From Microbacterium sp. SLBN-146 (GTDB lineage: Bacteria > Actinomycetota > Actinomycetes > Actinomycetales > Microbacteriaceae), in NCBI RefSeq assembly GCF_006715145.1, contig NZ_VFMR01000001.1, positions 434,001-498,000 on the forward strand: DNA of 64,000 nucleotides, read 5' to 3'. The position numbers were made by a program, and so were the translations under genes. Of the stretch, positions 17,120 through 24,189 are shown piece by piece; the first letter of the stretch is position 1, and each line of letters opens with the position of its first letter. The notes below the pieces were generated by a model that made no database searches, had not been told where the DNA came from, and worked only from the letters and a program-made list of their open reading frames with translations.

Positions 17120-17299
17120 ATGAAGTCGCGCCCGGGCGTCGCTGTATCTCTCGTTCTCGCTCTCGGTTTCGGGATGCTCGCGCTCTGGATCTTCGCTACG
17201 GCGGGATCACTCGTGTGGGCGATCGGATGCACTGTCCTGGCAGTTGCCTGGGCGGGCCTCGCGCTCATCACATCTCGACGTCGTCGGAGCTCGCCATAG
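17120..17299 (+). CDS. Small two-helix membrane protein
   Basis: A 59-codon frame: a short basic N-terminus (MKSRPG), a hydrophobic segment at about 7-26, a break AGS, a second hydrophobic segment at about 31-50, then a positively charged tail SRRRRSSP. The pattern suits a small inner-membrane protein with both ends in the cytoplasm. There is no good ribosome site just upstream (TCTCTTCC), so translation is uncertain. T-ending codons are more frequent than in neighbours. It lies between the monooxygenase and the convergent CoA-transferase; function unknown. Confidence 0.5.
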   Translation: MKSRPGVAVSLVLALGFGMLALWIFATAGSLVWAIGCTVLAVAWAGLALITSRRRRSSP

Positions 17300-17335
17300 C
17301 GGCTGTCGGGGAGACGCAAACCTCCCGTGCACGCC

Positions 17336-18595
17336 TCAGATCCGCAGCGACGCCGCAGCGGCGGCGATCGCGTCGCGGTGCTCGGGAGCTGCGACCGCGA
17401 TGAGGTTGGCCCGCCGCTCGGCGACCGTGCGACCGCGGAGCCACGCCACGCCGTGCTCCGTGACGACGGCGTCGACGCTGTGATGCGCAGCCGTGACGAG
17501 GTCTCCGGCACCGTGCGTGGCGACGATCGTCGAGTGGCCCTTCGCGGTCGTCGAGGCCAGCGCGATCATCCGCATACCGCCCGGCGACAGGTGGGCGCCT
17601 TCGGAGAAGTCCGCACTCCCACCGACGCCGGAGATGACCCCGCCCCGCACGGTCTCGGCGACGACCTGCCCACGAAGATCGACGGCAACGGCCGAATTCA
17701 CCGAGACGAACGACGGGATTCCCGCGATCGCGGCGGGATGGTGGACGCTCTGGGAGTCCCGCATCTCGATCGCGGCGTTCCCGTCGGCCCAGGCCATCAG
17801 CTCTGCCGACCCCAGCAGCTCGACGGCCTGAACGGGTGCGTCGCCGCGGGCGGCGATCGCCTCCACGAGCGGCACCATCGGGTCGGAGATCATGCCGTGA
17901 ACGCGTAGCGATCTCTCCGCGGCTGTCCGCGAGAGTTCCGCCGCGAGTGCGTCTCCGATCGCGCCGATGCCCAGCTGGACGGTCGCACCCTCGGGGATGA
18001 CGCCGCCCACGAGCCGTGCCACCGTGATGGCGGATGCCGTGGGCTCGCTCGGCTCGTAGCGCGGCATCTCGACGGTCGACGCGACGAAGCGGTCGATCTC
18101 GGAGACGTGCACGCGGCTGTCCCCCGCCGTGCGGGGGACGTCGTCGGCGATCTCCGCGATGACGAGGTCGGCGAGCCGGATGGCGTCTCGCGTGAAGCTC
18201 GCCGACGGACCGAGGCTGCAATACCCGTCGGCGTCGGGTGGTCCGAGCCGCACGAGGGCGACGTCGGCATGAGCCAGCACGACGCGCGGCACGTCGACGA
18301 GCCGCAGCGGCAGGTAGTCGACGAGTCCGTCGCGATGCATCGCACGGATATCGCCGTGCACGTGCCAGCTCCGGATGCCGAGAGTCCCAGCCGCGACGGC
18401 AGGTCGAAGTCCGGGGTCGCCGAGCGTCAGCCCCACCGTGAGCGCGACGCGGGGAGCACCGGGGCCGCGCTCGCCGAGCGCGCGCAGGAGGCTGAGGGGC
18501 GTGCCGCACGCATTTCCCGCGACGATCCGCGAACCCGCAACGAGGTCGGCAAGGGCGTCTGCGGCGGGGACGAAGTCCGGCGTCGGAGCGGTCAT
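17336..18595 (-). CDS. Acetyl-CoA hydrolase/4-hydroxybutyrate CoA-transferase family protein
   Basis: A 419-residue class I CoA-transferase of the two-domain acetyl-CoA hydrolase family. Landmarks are VQLGIGAIGDALAAEL mid-protein, SPGGMRMIALASTTAKGHSTIV, and the C-terminal VTEHGVAWLRGRTVAERRANLI. It would activate a carboxylic acid by taking CoA from an acyl-CoA. The catalytic region reads LRVHGMISDPM where many homologues have H-T/S-E-x-x-S-D, so the usual nucleophilic Glu is not obvious and transferase activity needs confirmation. ATG at 18595; a much longer upstream frame runs through the operator and is discarded. Divergent from the next operon, sharing box 2. Confidence 0.85.
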   Translation of the reverse strand: MTAPTPDFVPAADALADLVAGSRIVAGNACGTPLSLLRALGERGPGAPRVALTVGLTLGDPGLRPAVAAGTLGIRSWHVHGDIRAMHRDGLVDYLPLRLVDVPRVVLAHADVALVRLGPPDADGYCSLGPSASFTRDAIRLADLVIAEIADDVPRTAGDSRVHVSEIDRFVASTVEMPRYEPSEPTASAITVARLVGGVIPEGATVQLGIGAIGDALAAELSRTAAERSLRVHGMISDPMVPLVEAIAARGDAPVQAVELLGSAELMAWADGNAAIEMRDSQSVHHPAAIAGIPSFVSVNSAVAVDLRGQVVAETVRGGVISGVGGSADFSEGAHLSPGGMRMIALASTTAKGHSTIVATHGAGDLVTAAHHSVDAVVTEHGVAWLRGRTVAERRANLIAVAAPEHRDAIAAAAASLRI

Positions 18596-18614
18596 GTCTT
18601 CGGATGCTACCCAC

Positions 18615-18643
18615 TTGACAGGATAAAGCAAGCGCTTGATATG
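18615..18643 (+). promoter_or_regulatory. Predicted promoter with the operator between -35 and -10
   Basis: A perfect -35 TTGACA at 18615-18620, a 17-base spacer, and GATATG as a weak -10 at 18638-18643, 40 bases before the acyl-CoA dehydrogenase start. Box 2 (18627-18640) fills the spacer, which is the classic geometry for repression by promoter occlusion. The same arrangement recurs at 39108 and 42962. Confidence 0.55.
18627..18640. promoter_or_regulatory. KstR2-type box 2 (AGCAAGCGCTTGAT)
   Basis: Identical over 14 bases to box 1. It lies between the divergent CoA-transferase (starts 18595) and acyl-CoA dehydrogenase (starts 18684) genes and overlaps the predicted promoter of the latter. 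Confidence 0.82.
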
Positions 18644-18683
18644 CTGGCATCTCGAAACATCCGCATATTCAGAGTGGAAGACG

Positions 18684-19850
18684 ATGGATTTCGAAGAGCC
18701 GGAGCACATCCGAGACATCCGCCAGGCCGTCCGTGACATCTGCGACGGATTCGGCGCAGAGTACTGGCGCCGTTGCGACGAGCAGCACGAGTTCCCGTGG
18801 GACTTCTACGACGCCATGGCCAGCGCAGGCTGGGTCGGAATCTCGATCCCCGAGGAGTTCGGCGGCGGCGGCGCGGGCATCACCGAAGCCTCCGTCGTCC
18901 TGGAGGAGGTCGCGGCATCCGGGGCAGCCATGAACGGGGCGAGCGCCCTGCACATCTCGATCTTCGGCATGAACCCCGTCGTCAAGCACGGCTCGGATGC
19001 CATGAAGGAGGCCTACCTCGCCCGCGTGGCCTCAGGAGAGCTGCACGTCTCGTTCGGTGTCACGGAACCGGATGCCGGCACCGACACCCCCTCGATCACG
19101 ACGCGCGCCGTGCGCGACGGCGACGAGTACGTCGTGTCGGGCCAGAAGGTGTGGATCACGAAGGCGCACATCTCCGAGAAGGTGCTGCTCCTCGCCCGCA
19201 CGACTCCCCTCGATCAGGTGGACAAGCGGACGAAGGGCATGTCGCTCTTCCTCGCCGACCTGAAAGCGCCGGGAGTCGACATCGAGCTCATCGACAAGAT
19301 CGGCCGCAACGCCGTCGGGTCGTGCGAGATCCGCTTCGACGGGCTCCGCGTCTCGGCCGACGACCTCGTCGGCGAGGAGGGCCGCGGGTTCTCGTACCTT
19401 CTGGACGGCCTCAACCCCGAACGCATCCTCATCGCGGGCGAAGCGATCGGCATCGGTCGCGCGGCACTCCGGACCGCAACCGCGTACGCACGCGAGCGGG
19501 TCGTTTTCGGCCGGCCCATCGGCAAGAACCAGGGCATCTCGTTCCCGCTCGCCGAGGCCCACATGCGGCTGCGCGCAGCGGAACTCGCCGTCCGCGAGGC
19601 CTCGTGGCGCTACGACAACGGGCTTCCCTGCGGCGAGCACGCCAACGCGGCGAAGTTCCTCGCCTCGGACGCCGCGTTCTTCGCGGCCGACTGCGCGATG
19701 CAGACGCTCGGCGGTTTCGCCTACGCGAAGGAGTACAACGTCGGCCGCTACTGGGTCGAGTCGCGCCTCATGAAGAGCGCTCCCGTATCCCAGCAGATGG
19801 TGCTCAACTACATCGCCGAGCACGTCCTGTCCCTCCCGCGCTCGTACTGA
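18684..19850 (+). CDS. Acyl-CoA dehydrogenase
   Basis: 388 residues, the normal length for the family. It shows ISIPEEFGGGGAGITEASVVLEEVAASG, FGVTEPDAGTDTPS, VSGQKVWITKAHISE and a C-terminal TLGGFAYAKEYNVGRYWVESRLMKSAPVSQQMVLNYIAEHVLSLPRS. The flavin-contact and dimer motifs are intact. It oxidises an acyl-CoA to the 2-enoyl-CoA, passing electrons to ETF. ATG at 18684 with GGAAG four bases upstream. First gene of a six-gene operon: dehydrogenase, GntR regulator, HMG-CoA-lyase-like enzyme, MaoC hydratase, NTF2-like protein, LLM protein, with gaps of 1 to 43 bases or overlaps. Confidence 0.93.
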   Translation: MDFEEPEHIRDIRQAVRDICDGFGAEYWRRCDEQHEFPWDFYDAMASAGWVGISIPEEFGGGGAGITEASVVLEEVAASGAAMNGASALHISIFGMNPVVKHGSDAMKEAYLARVASGELHVSFGVTEPDAGTDTPSITTRAVRDGDEYVVSGQKVWITKAHISEKVLLLARTTPLDQVDKRTKGMSLFLADLKAPGVDIELIDKIGRNAVGSCEIRFDGLRVSADDLVGEEGRGFSYLLDGLNPERILIAGEAIGIGRAALRTATAYARERVVFGRPIGKNQGISFPLAEAHMRLRAAELAVREASWRYDNGLPCGEHANAAKFLASDAAFFAADCAMQTLGGFAYAKEYNVGRYWVESRLMKSAPVSQQMVLNYIAEHVLSLPRSY

Positions 19851-19851
19851 C

Positions 19852-20616
19852 ATGACCGGCCTCCCCTCGGCGTCCCCCGCCCGCGATCGGCGCCGACCGC
19901 GCAAGCCCGTCGCCCTCGCCGAGGCGATCGCAGAAGGGATCGTGGACGCGGGGATGCGACCCGGCGACCGGCTGCCGGTCGAGGCGGCGATGGTCCTGCA
20001 GTACGGCGCGGGACGCGCGTCGATCCGCGAAGCCCTCCGCATCCTCGAGGCGGAGGGCATCGTCGAGACGCGCGTCGGCGCGGGCGGCGGGGCCTTCGTG
20101 GCATCCCCTCGTCGCGAGTCGATCGCCCGCCCGCTCTCGGTCCTCATGCGGATGAGCGACATCGGGCTGCGCGAGATCCTCGATGCGCGACTCCTCATCG
20201 AGCCGGCTCTCGCGGCATCCGCGGCGGTTCACCGCACGCCCGAGCAGGCGACGCAGCTTCAGGATGCCGCGGCGGCGCTAGAACTGCTCGACGAGGGCGG
20301 CGAGGACTGGCGGCGGATGAATCGCGAGTTCCACACCGCGATCGCCGAAGCTGCCGCCAACCGCCCCCTCGCCGTCATGTGGGACGTCCTGAGCATGATC
20401 GCCGACGGACACGACGCCGGCGTCCGCTACCCGGCGCACTCGCTCCACGATGCCGAAGCAGCGCACCGCAAGATCCTGAAGGCGATCGTCGCGGGCGATG
20501 CGGACACGGCAGAAGCCGCGATGCGCACGCACCTCGAGGCGATGGCCGCACACGTCGCGGCCGAGTACCCCGAACTCCTCGGCGAGCCCGTCGCCCTCGT
20601 GCGGTCACGCACCTGA
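19852..20616 (+). CDS. FadR-subfamily (FCD) GntR transcriptional regulator
   Basis: 254 residues: winged helix with GMRPGDRLPVEAAMVLQYGAGRASIREALRILEAEGIVETR (about 35-75) and an FCD domain with NREFHTAIAEAAANRP as the metal/ligand helix. Compared with a textbook GntR motif, GAGRASIREAL keeps the recognition helix. It begins one base after the dehydrogenase stop, so it is made together with catabolic enzymes. No operator repeat specific to it could be identified nearby; it may tune the operon in response to a pathway acid on top of TetR control. Confidence 0.9.
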   Translation: MTGLPSASPARDRRRPRKPVALAEAIAEGIVDAGMRPGDRLPVEAAMVLQYGAGRASIREALRILEAEGIVETRVGAGGGAFVASPRRESIARPLSVLMRMSDIGLREILDARLLIEPALAASAAVHRTPEQATQLQDAAAALELLDEGGEDWRRMNREFHTAIAEAAANRPLAVMWDVLSMIADGHDAGVRYPAHSLHDAEAAHRKILKAIVAGDADTAEAAMRTHLEAMAAHVAAEYPELLGEPVALVRSRT

Positions 20617-20634
20617 TACGAACAAGGAACGAGC

Positions 20635-21549
20635 ATGACGACCCAGATGCCCGAGAGCGTGACCGTCTACGAGGTCGGCGCACGCGACGGCCTCCAGAAC
20701 GAGGCGACCGCGATCTCGACCTCCGACAAGGTCGAGTTCATCCGCCGGCTCGTGGCATCCGGACTCACGACGATCGAGGCGACGAGCTTCGTCCATCCGA
20801 CGTGGGTGCCGCAGCTCGCCGACGCGGAGGATGTCCTGCGGGAGCTCGATCTCGACGGCGCGGTTTCCTATCCCGTGCTCGTCCCGAATCCGCGTGGCCT
20901 CGACCGGGCGATTGCCGCGGGCGTCCGCCACATCGCGATCTTCGGCAGCGCGACGGAGTCCTTCGCGCAGAAGAACCTCAACCGCTCGGTCGACGAGCAG
21001 TTCGAGATGTTCGCGCCGACGGTGAGCCGCGCACGCGAAGAGGGGATGGATGTTCGCGCGTACGTGTCGATGTGCTTCGGCGACCCGTGGGAGGGCCACG
21101 TGCCCGTGTCGCAGGTCGTCGAAGTCGGACGCCGACTCTACGACCTCGGATCATCGCAGCTGTCGATCGGAGACACGCTGGGCCTTGCGACCCCCGGCCG
21201 CGTCCACGATCTGATCGACGCCTTCGACTCGGCGGGGCTCGGTGCCGACGTCCTCGCGGTGCACTTCCACGACACGTACGGGCAGGCGCTCGCCAACTCG
21301 TACGCGGCGCTCGAAGCCGGCATCCGTACGTTCGACGCGTCGGCCGGGGGACTCGGCGGGTGCCCGTACGCCCCGGGCGCGGCGGGCAATCTCGCGACGG
21401 AAGATCTCGTGTGGATGCTCGACGGTCTCGGCATCCGAAGCGGTGTCGACGTCGCCGCCCTCGCGCGGGCGAGCACCTGGATGGCCGAGCTGCTCGGTCG
21501 CCCCTCGACATCGAGCGTCGTCCGCGCGCTCGCGTCGCAGGACGCCTGA
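20635..21549 (+). CDS. Hydroxymethylglutaryl-CoA lyase family protein
   Basis: A 304-residue DRE-TIM metallolyase. EVGARDGLQNE near residue 13-23 holds the metal/catalytic residues and ASAGGLGGCPYAPGAAGN carries the signature Cys243 of HMG-CoA lyases. These enzymes split 3-hydroxy-3-methylacyl-CoA into acetyl-CoA and a ketone or oxoacid; the classic product pair is acetyl-CoA and acetoacetate in leucine and acyclic isoprenoid breakdown. No methylcrotonyl- or geranyl-CoA carboxylase is in the window, so the substrate may be another tertiary 3-hydroxyacyl-CoA. Good spacing behind an AAGGAACG ribosome site; gap of 18 bases to the GntR gene. Confidence 0.9.
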   Translation: MTTQMPESVTVYEVGARDGLQNEATAISTSDKVEFIRRLVASGLTTIEATSFVHPTWVPQLADAEDVLRELDLDGAVSYPVLVPNPRGLDRAIAAGVRHIAIFGSATESFAQKNLNRSVDEQFEMFAPTVSRAREEGMDVRAYVSMCFGDPWEGHVPVSQVVEVGRRLYDLGSSQLSIGDTLGLATPGRVHDLIDAFDSAGLGADVLAVHFHDTYGQALANSYAALEAGIRTFDASAGGLGGCPYAPGAAGNLATEDLVWMLDGLGIRSGVDVAALARASTWMAELLGRPSTSSVVRALASQDA

Positions 21550-21592
21550 CCTCCGAACCTCGACCCCACCCCCGACTCTGAAGGAGACAGCG

Positions 21593-22078
21593 ATGACAGT
21601 GCACACGCGGCGCGGCCGGTACTACGAGGAGATGATCACGGGTGACGTCTTCCGGCACGAACCGGGACGGACGATCACGGAAGCAGACAACGTCTTCTTC
21701 TGCAGCATCACGCTCAACACCCAGACGCTGCACCTCGATGCCGAGAAGTCGGCGGAGTCGGAGTTCGGCCAGCGGCTCGTCAACAGTCTCCTGACGCTGT
21801 CGATCGTCTGCAGCATCGGTGTTCCCGACCTCACGCAGAAAACGACGATCGCGAACCTCGGTTTCGGGACGATCCAGTTCCCCGCCCCCGTCTTCATCGG
21901 CGACACCCTCTACTGCGAGACCGAGATCGGCGAGAAGCGCCTGTCGGCATCGCGCCCCGGTCAGGGCATCGTGACACTCGAGCACCGCGGGCACAATCAG
22001 GACGGCACCCTCGTCTGCCGGGCCGTGCGGACGGCGCTCGTCCGCTGCCTCCCCGACGACGCCACCCCGCTGAGCTGA
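21593..22078 (+). CDS. MaoC-family enoyl-CoA hydratase
   Basis: 161 residues, single hotdog fold, close paralogue of the protein at 835-1356 (shared GRTITEADNVFFCSITLNTQ segment, FGTIQFPAPVFIGDTLYCETEIGEKR and RPGQGIVT). It probably hydrates a branched or dicarboxylic 2-enoyl-CoA, making the 3-hydroxyacyl-CoA that the preceding lyase could cleave. The ATG at 21593 follows AAGGAGACAGCG; the open frame continues far upstream in the lyase region but only this start gives the MaoC fold. Confidence 0.88.
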   Translation: MTVHTRRGRYYEEMITGDVFRHEPGRTITEADNVFFCSITLNTQTLHLDAEKSAESEFGQRLVNSLLTLSIVCSIGVPDLTQKTTIANLGFGTIQFPAPVFIGDTLYCETEIGEKRLSASRPGQGIVTLEHRGHNQDGTLVCRAVRTALVRCLPDDATPLS

Positions 22079-22085
22079 ACGGCGC

Positions 22086-22577
22086 ATGATGTCCGACGCG
22101 GCGGCGCGCATCGACGCGCTCGAGAGGCGTGTGCGGGAACTCGAGGACGTTCGCGCGATCGAGGGACTGGTCGCGCGGTACCACGCGCTGTGCGACGGCG
22201 GATGGTCGGGCCCGAGCCATCCGAATCCCGAGGCGCTCGCAGACCTCTGGACCGACGACGGCGTGTACAGCATCAACGCCGCGCGTCCGCCCTGCCGCGG
22301 GCGCGATGAGATCCGAGAGCAGTTCGTGCGTCTGCAGACCTCGATGCCCTGGATCCTGCACACCTTCACCAACAGCACCGTCGAGGTCGACGGGGATGCC
22401 GCGGACGGGCGGTTCACGGGCATCGCCTACTACCGCCGGGGAGGCGCCAGCCACATCGTCGTCGGCACCTACACCGGGCGCTTTGTCCGCACAGCGGCGG
22501 GCTGGCGATTCGCGTCGTGGGTCGCCGACCTCGCTCACGGATCGGTGCTGTCGCCCGACGCCGACGATCCGCGATGA
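22086..22577 (+). CDS. NTF2-like / SnoaL-like protein
   Basis: 163 residues with a cone-shaped NTF2-like fold pattern: an amphipathic N-terminal helix (LERRVRELEDVRAIEGLVARYHALCDGG), ALADLWTDDGVYSI, CRGRDEIREQFVRL, and strands ending in GTYTGRFVRTAAGWRFAS. Members include ketosteroid isomerase, SnoaL cyclases and limonene-epoxide hydrolase-like proteins, so isomerase, hydrolase or dehydratase activity is possible but not assignable. It overlaps the next LLM gene by ATGA; NTF2-like genes pair with LLM genes twice more in this window. Confidence 0.75.
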   Translation: MMSDAAARIDALERRVRELEDVRAIEGLVARYHALCDGGWSGPSHPNPEALADLWTDDGVYSINAARPPCRGRDEIREQFVRLQTSMPWILHTFTNSTVEVDGDAADGRFTGIAYYRRGGASHIVVGTYTGRFVRTAAGWRFASWVADLAHGSVLSPDADDPR

Positions 22578-23455
22578 TTCCCGCGGGCCCCTGGGGCGTG
22601 TGGTCGGGCGGACTCCGCGTGCGGGACGCGGCTTCCGCGACCGCGGCCGCGCAGCGCCTCGAGGCGGCGGGCTACTCGGCGCTGTGGATGACGGGCGGCG
22701 TGTCGAACCCGTTCGCTCGCGTCAGGGAGCTGCTCGCGGCGACCTCACGAGTGGCGGTGGCCACCGGCATCCTGAGCATCTGGACGATGCGCCCGGCGGA
22801 GGTCGTCGCCGAGTTGCACGCGCTGACACCGGCCGACCGAGGACGCTTCCTGCTGGGCCTCGGGGTGAGTCACGCGTCCCTCGTGGATCGCGACGATCCC
22901 GGTCGCTACCGCCGCCCGCTCACGGCGATGCGCGAGTACCTCGATGAACTCGACGCATGCGATCCCGACGGGCTCGCGATGCAGCGCGTCCTGGCGGCGC
23001 TCGGACCACGGATGCTCGATCTCTCGGCCACGCGCGCAAGCGGCGCGCACCCCTACCTCACGACTCCGGCACACACGCAGCGCGCTCGCGAGGTGCTCGG
23101 AACGGAACCGTTCCTCGCTCCGACCCAGATGGTCGTGCTCGAGCCGGATGCCGCGACCGCTCGCGCTGCCGCGCGGCGTCATCTGTCCCTCTACCTCGGC
23201 CAGCCCAACTACGTCGCGAACTGGGTGCGCCTCGGGTTCACCTCGGACGACGCCGCAGAAGGCGGATCCGACCGGCTCATCGACGCGATGATCGCGTGGG
23301 GCGATGAGGATGCCGTCGCGGCCCGCCTCCGCGAACACCTCGACGCCGGTGCGGACCACGTCTGCATCAGCATCCTCGACCGGCAGTCCGGCTGGCGGGA
23401 CTATCCCCTCCCGGTGGCGGACTGGGAACGCCTCGCCCCCACCCTCCCCCGCTGA
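22574..23455 (+). CDS. LLM-class (luciferase-like) flavin/F420 oxidoreductase, TIGR03620-like
   Basis: 293 residues of the bacterial luciferase-like TIM-barrel class. SRVAVATGILSIWTMRPAEVVAEL and RFLLGLGVSHASLV match the subgroup I recall as TIGR03620, predicted to use coenzyme F420. Related proteins are type II Baeyer-Villiger enzymes, alkanesulfonate monooxygenases or F420-dependent reductases. Start at 22574 overlaps the stop of the NTF2-like gene. It is the last gene of the operon begun at 18684 and is followed by the GGGGCG repeat array. Confidence 0.85.
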   Translation: MIPAGPWGVWSGGLRVRDAASATAAAQRLEAAGYSALWMTGGVSNPFARVRELLAATSRVAVATGILSIWTMRPAEVVAELHALTPADRGRFLLGLGVSHASLVDRDDPGRYRRPLTAMREYLDELDACDPDGLAMQRVLAALGPRMLDLSATRASGAHPYLTTPAHTQRAREVLGTEPFLAPTQMVVLEPDAATARAAARRHLSLYLGQPNYVANWVRLGFTSDDAAEGGSDRLIDAMIAWGDEDAVAARLREHLDAGADHVCISILDRQSGWRDYPLPVADWERLAPTLPR

Positions 23456-23697
23456 CCGCCCAGACACGTCGCGCGGAAGCAGGCGGGCGGCTCGTTCCGG
23501 GGCGGGTTCCGTCGCACCGGGGCGCAACCCGTCCCCACGGGGCGCAGATCTCCCGCCCCGGCCAGCAGGAACGCGCCCCAGCGCCACGGCCACGCCGTCA
23601 CGGCGCGTTCCTGCACACCGGGGCGCGCATTCGCACACCGGGGCGCAGGAGGCGCGCCCCGAACGACAGAACGCGCCCCAGATTGCGGTGGACGCGA

Positions 23698-24086
23698 AGA
23701 GGCGCCCCAGAGTGACGCAGTACGCCCCAACCGCACACCCCCCGCCAGCGGGGCGCAGATCGTCACCCCGGGGCGCGGAATGCCCGCCCCGAGACGCCGC
23801 AGCACGCCCCAAGCCACGGCATACGCAAAGAGGCGCCCCAGAGTGACGGAGTGCGCCCCAACCGCACATCCCCGCCAGCGGGGCGCAGATCGCCATCCCG
23901 GGGCGCGGAACGCGCGCCCCGGGATGGCGCAGCACGCCCCAAGCGACGGCAGACGCAAAGAGGCGCCCCAGAGTGACGCAGTGCGCCCCAACCGCACATC
24001 CCCGCCAGCGGGGCGCAGATCGTCACCTCGGGGCGCGGAATGCGCGCCCCGGGACGCGGCAATGCGCCCCAAACGACGGAGCCCGG
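23698..24086. repeat. Three imperfect tandem units of about 130 bases
   Basis: Units start with AAGAGGCGCCCCAGAGTGAC at 23698, 23829 and 23958 (spacings 131 and 129). Each unit carries the same order of words: GTACGCCCC-like, CCGCCAGCGGGGCGCAGATC, CGGGGCGCGGAA, a second CGCCCCG-x-GA block and CACGCCCCAAG-like end. Differences are scattered single bases and small indels, indicating duplication followed by drift. Confidence 0.85.
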
Positions 24087-24160
24087 CCCAAACGACGGCA
24101 TCCGCCCCAAACGACGGCATCCGCCCCAAACGACGGCATCCGCCCCAAACGACGGAGCCC
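24066..24160. repeat. Five 19-base tandem repeats containing CCAAACGACGG
   Basis: CCAAACGACGG occurs at 24069, 24088, 24107, 24126 and 24145, exactly 19 bases apart. The inner units read CCGCCCCAAACGACGGCAT; the first and last end in GGAGCCC instead. One inner unit has GGCCCA in place of GCCCCA. The exact spacing suggests slippage-type expansion. Confidence 0.9.
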
Positions 24161-24175
24161 GCCCCGCACGGGGCG
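24160..24175. terminator. GC-rich hairpin at the end of the array
   Basis: CGCCCC-GCAC-GGGGCG: a six-pair stem with a four-base loop, 15 bases past the stop of the leftward thiolase-like gene. There is no T-run on either side, so it is not a typical intrinsic terminator; it may still stall polymerase or protect an mRNA end. Confidence 0.35.
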
Positions 24176-24189
24176 AGGCGGCAGCGCGG

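Larger units (their letters stand above)
23495..24180. repeat. GGGGCG/CGCCCC repeat array between convergent operons
   Basis: The gene-free stretch 23456-24189 is filled with the heptamer-like words GGGGCGC and GCGCCCC, alternating in both orientations every 10 to 25 bases. It contains a block of three imperfect ~130-base tandem units and a block of five 19-base units, listed separately. All six frames are more or less open over it only because of the low stop frequency in such GC-rich repeats. The array is not CRISPR-like: there are no constant repeats with unique spacers. It separates two operons that end toward each other, where bidirectional termination or a structured RNA would fit. Confidence 0.85.

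Noticed and set aside
17307..17327. Hairpin GGGAG/CTCCC as terminator between the small ORF and the CoA-transferase gene
   Set aside because: Only five base pairs and no T-run; too weak to list.
23401..24129. 242-codon frame on the minus strand through the GGGGCG array, with repeated CAPLAGxxRLGRT words
   Set aside because: The peptide periodicity simply mirrors the DNA repeat, all frames are open there, and no ribosome site or conserved domain is visible.
23698..24160. CRISPR array
   Set aside because: Units are tandem without unique spacers, repeats drift, and there are no cas genes in the window.
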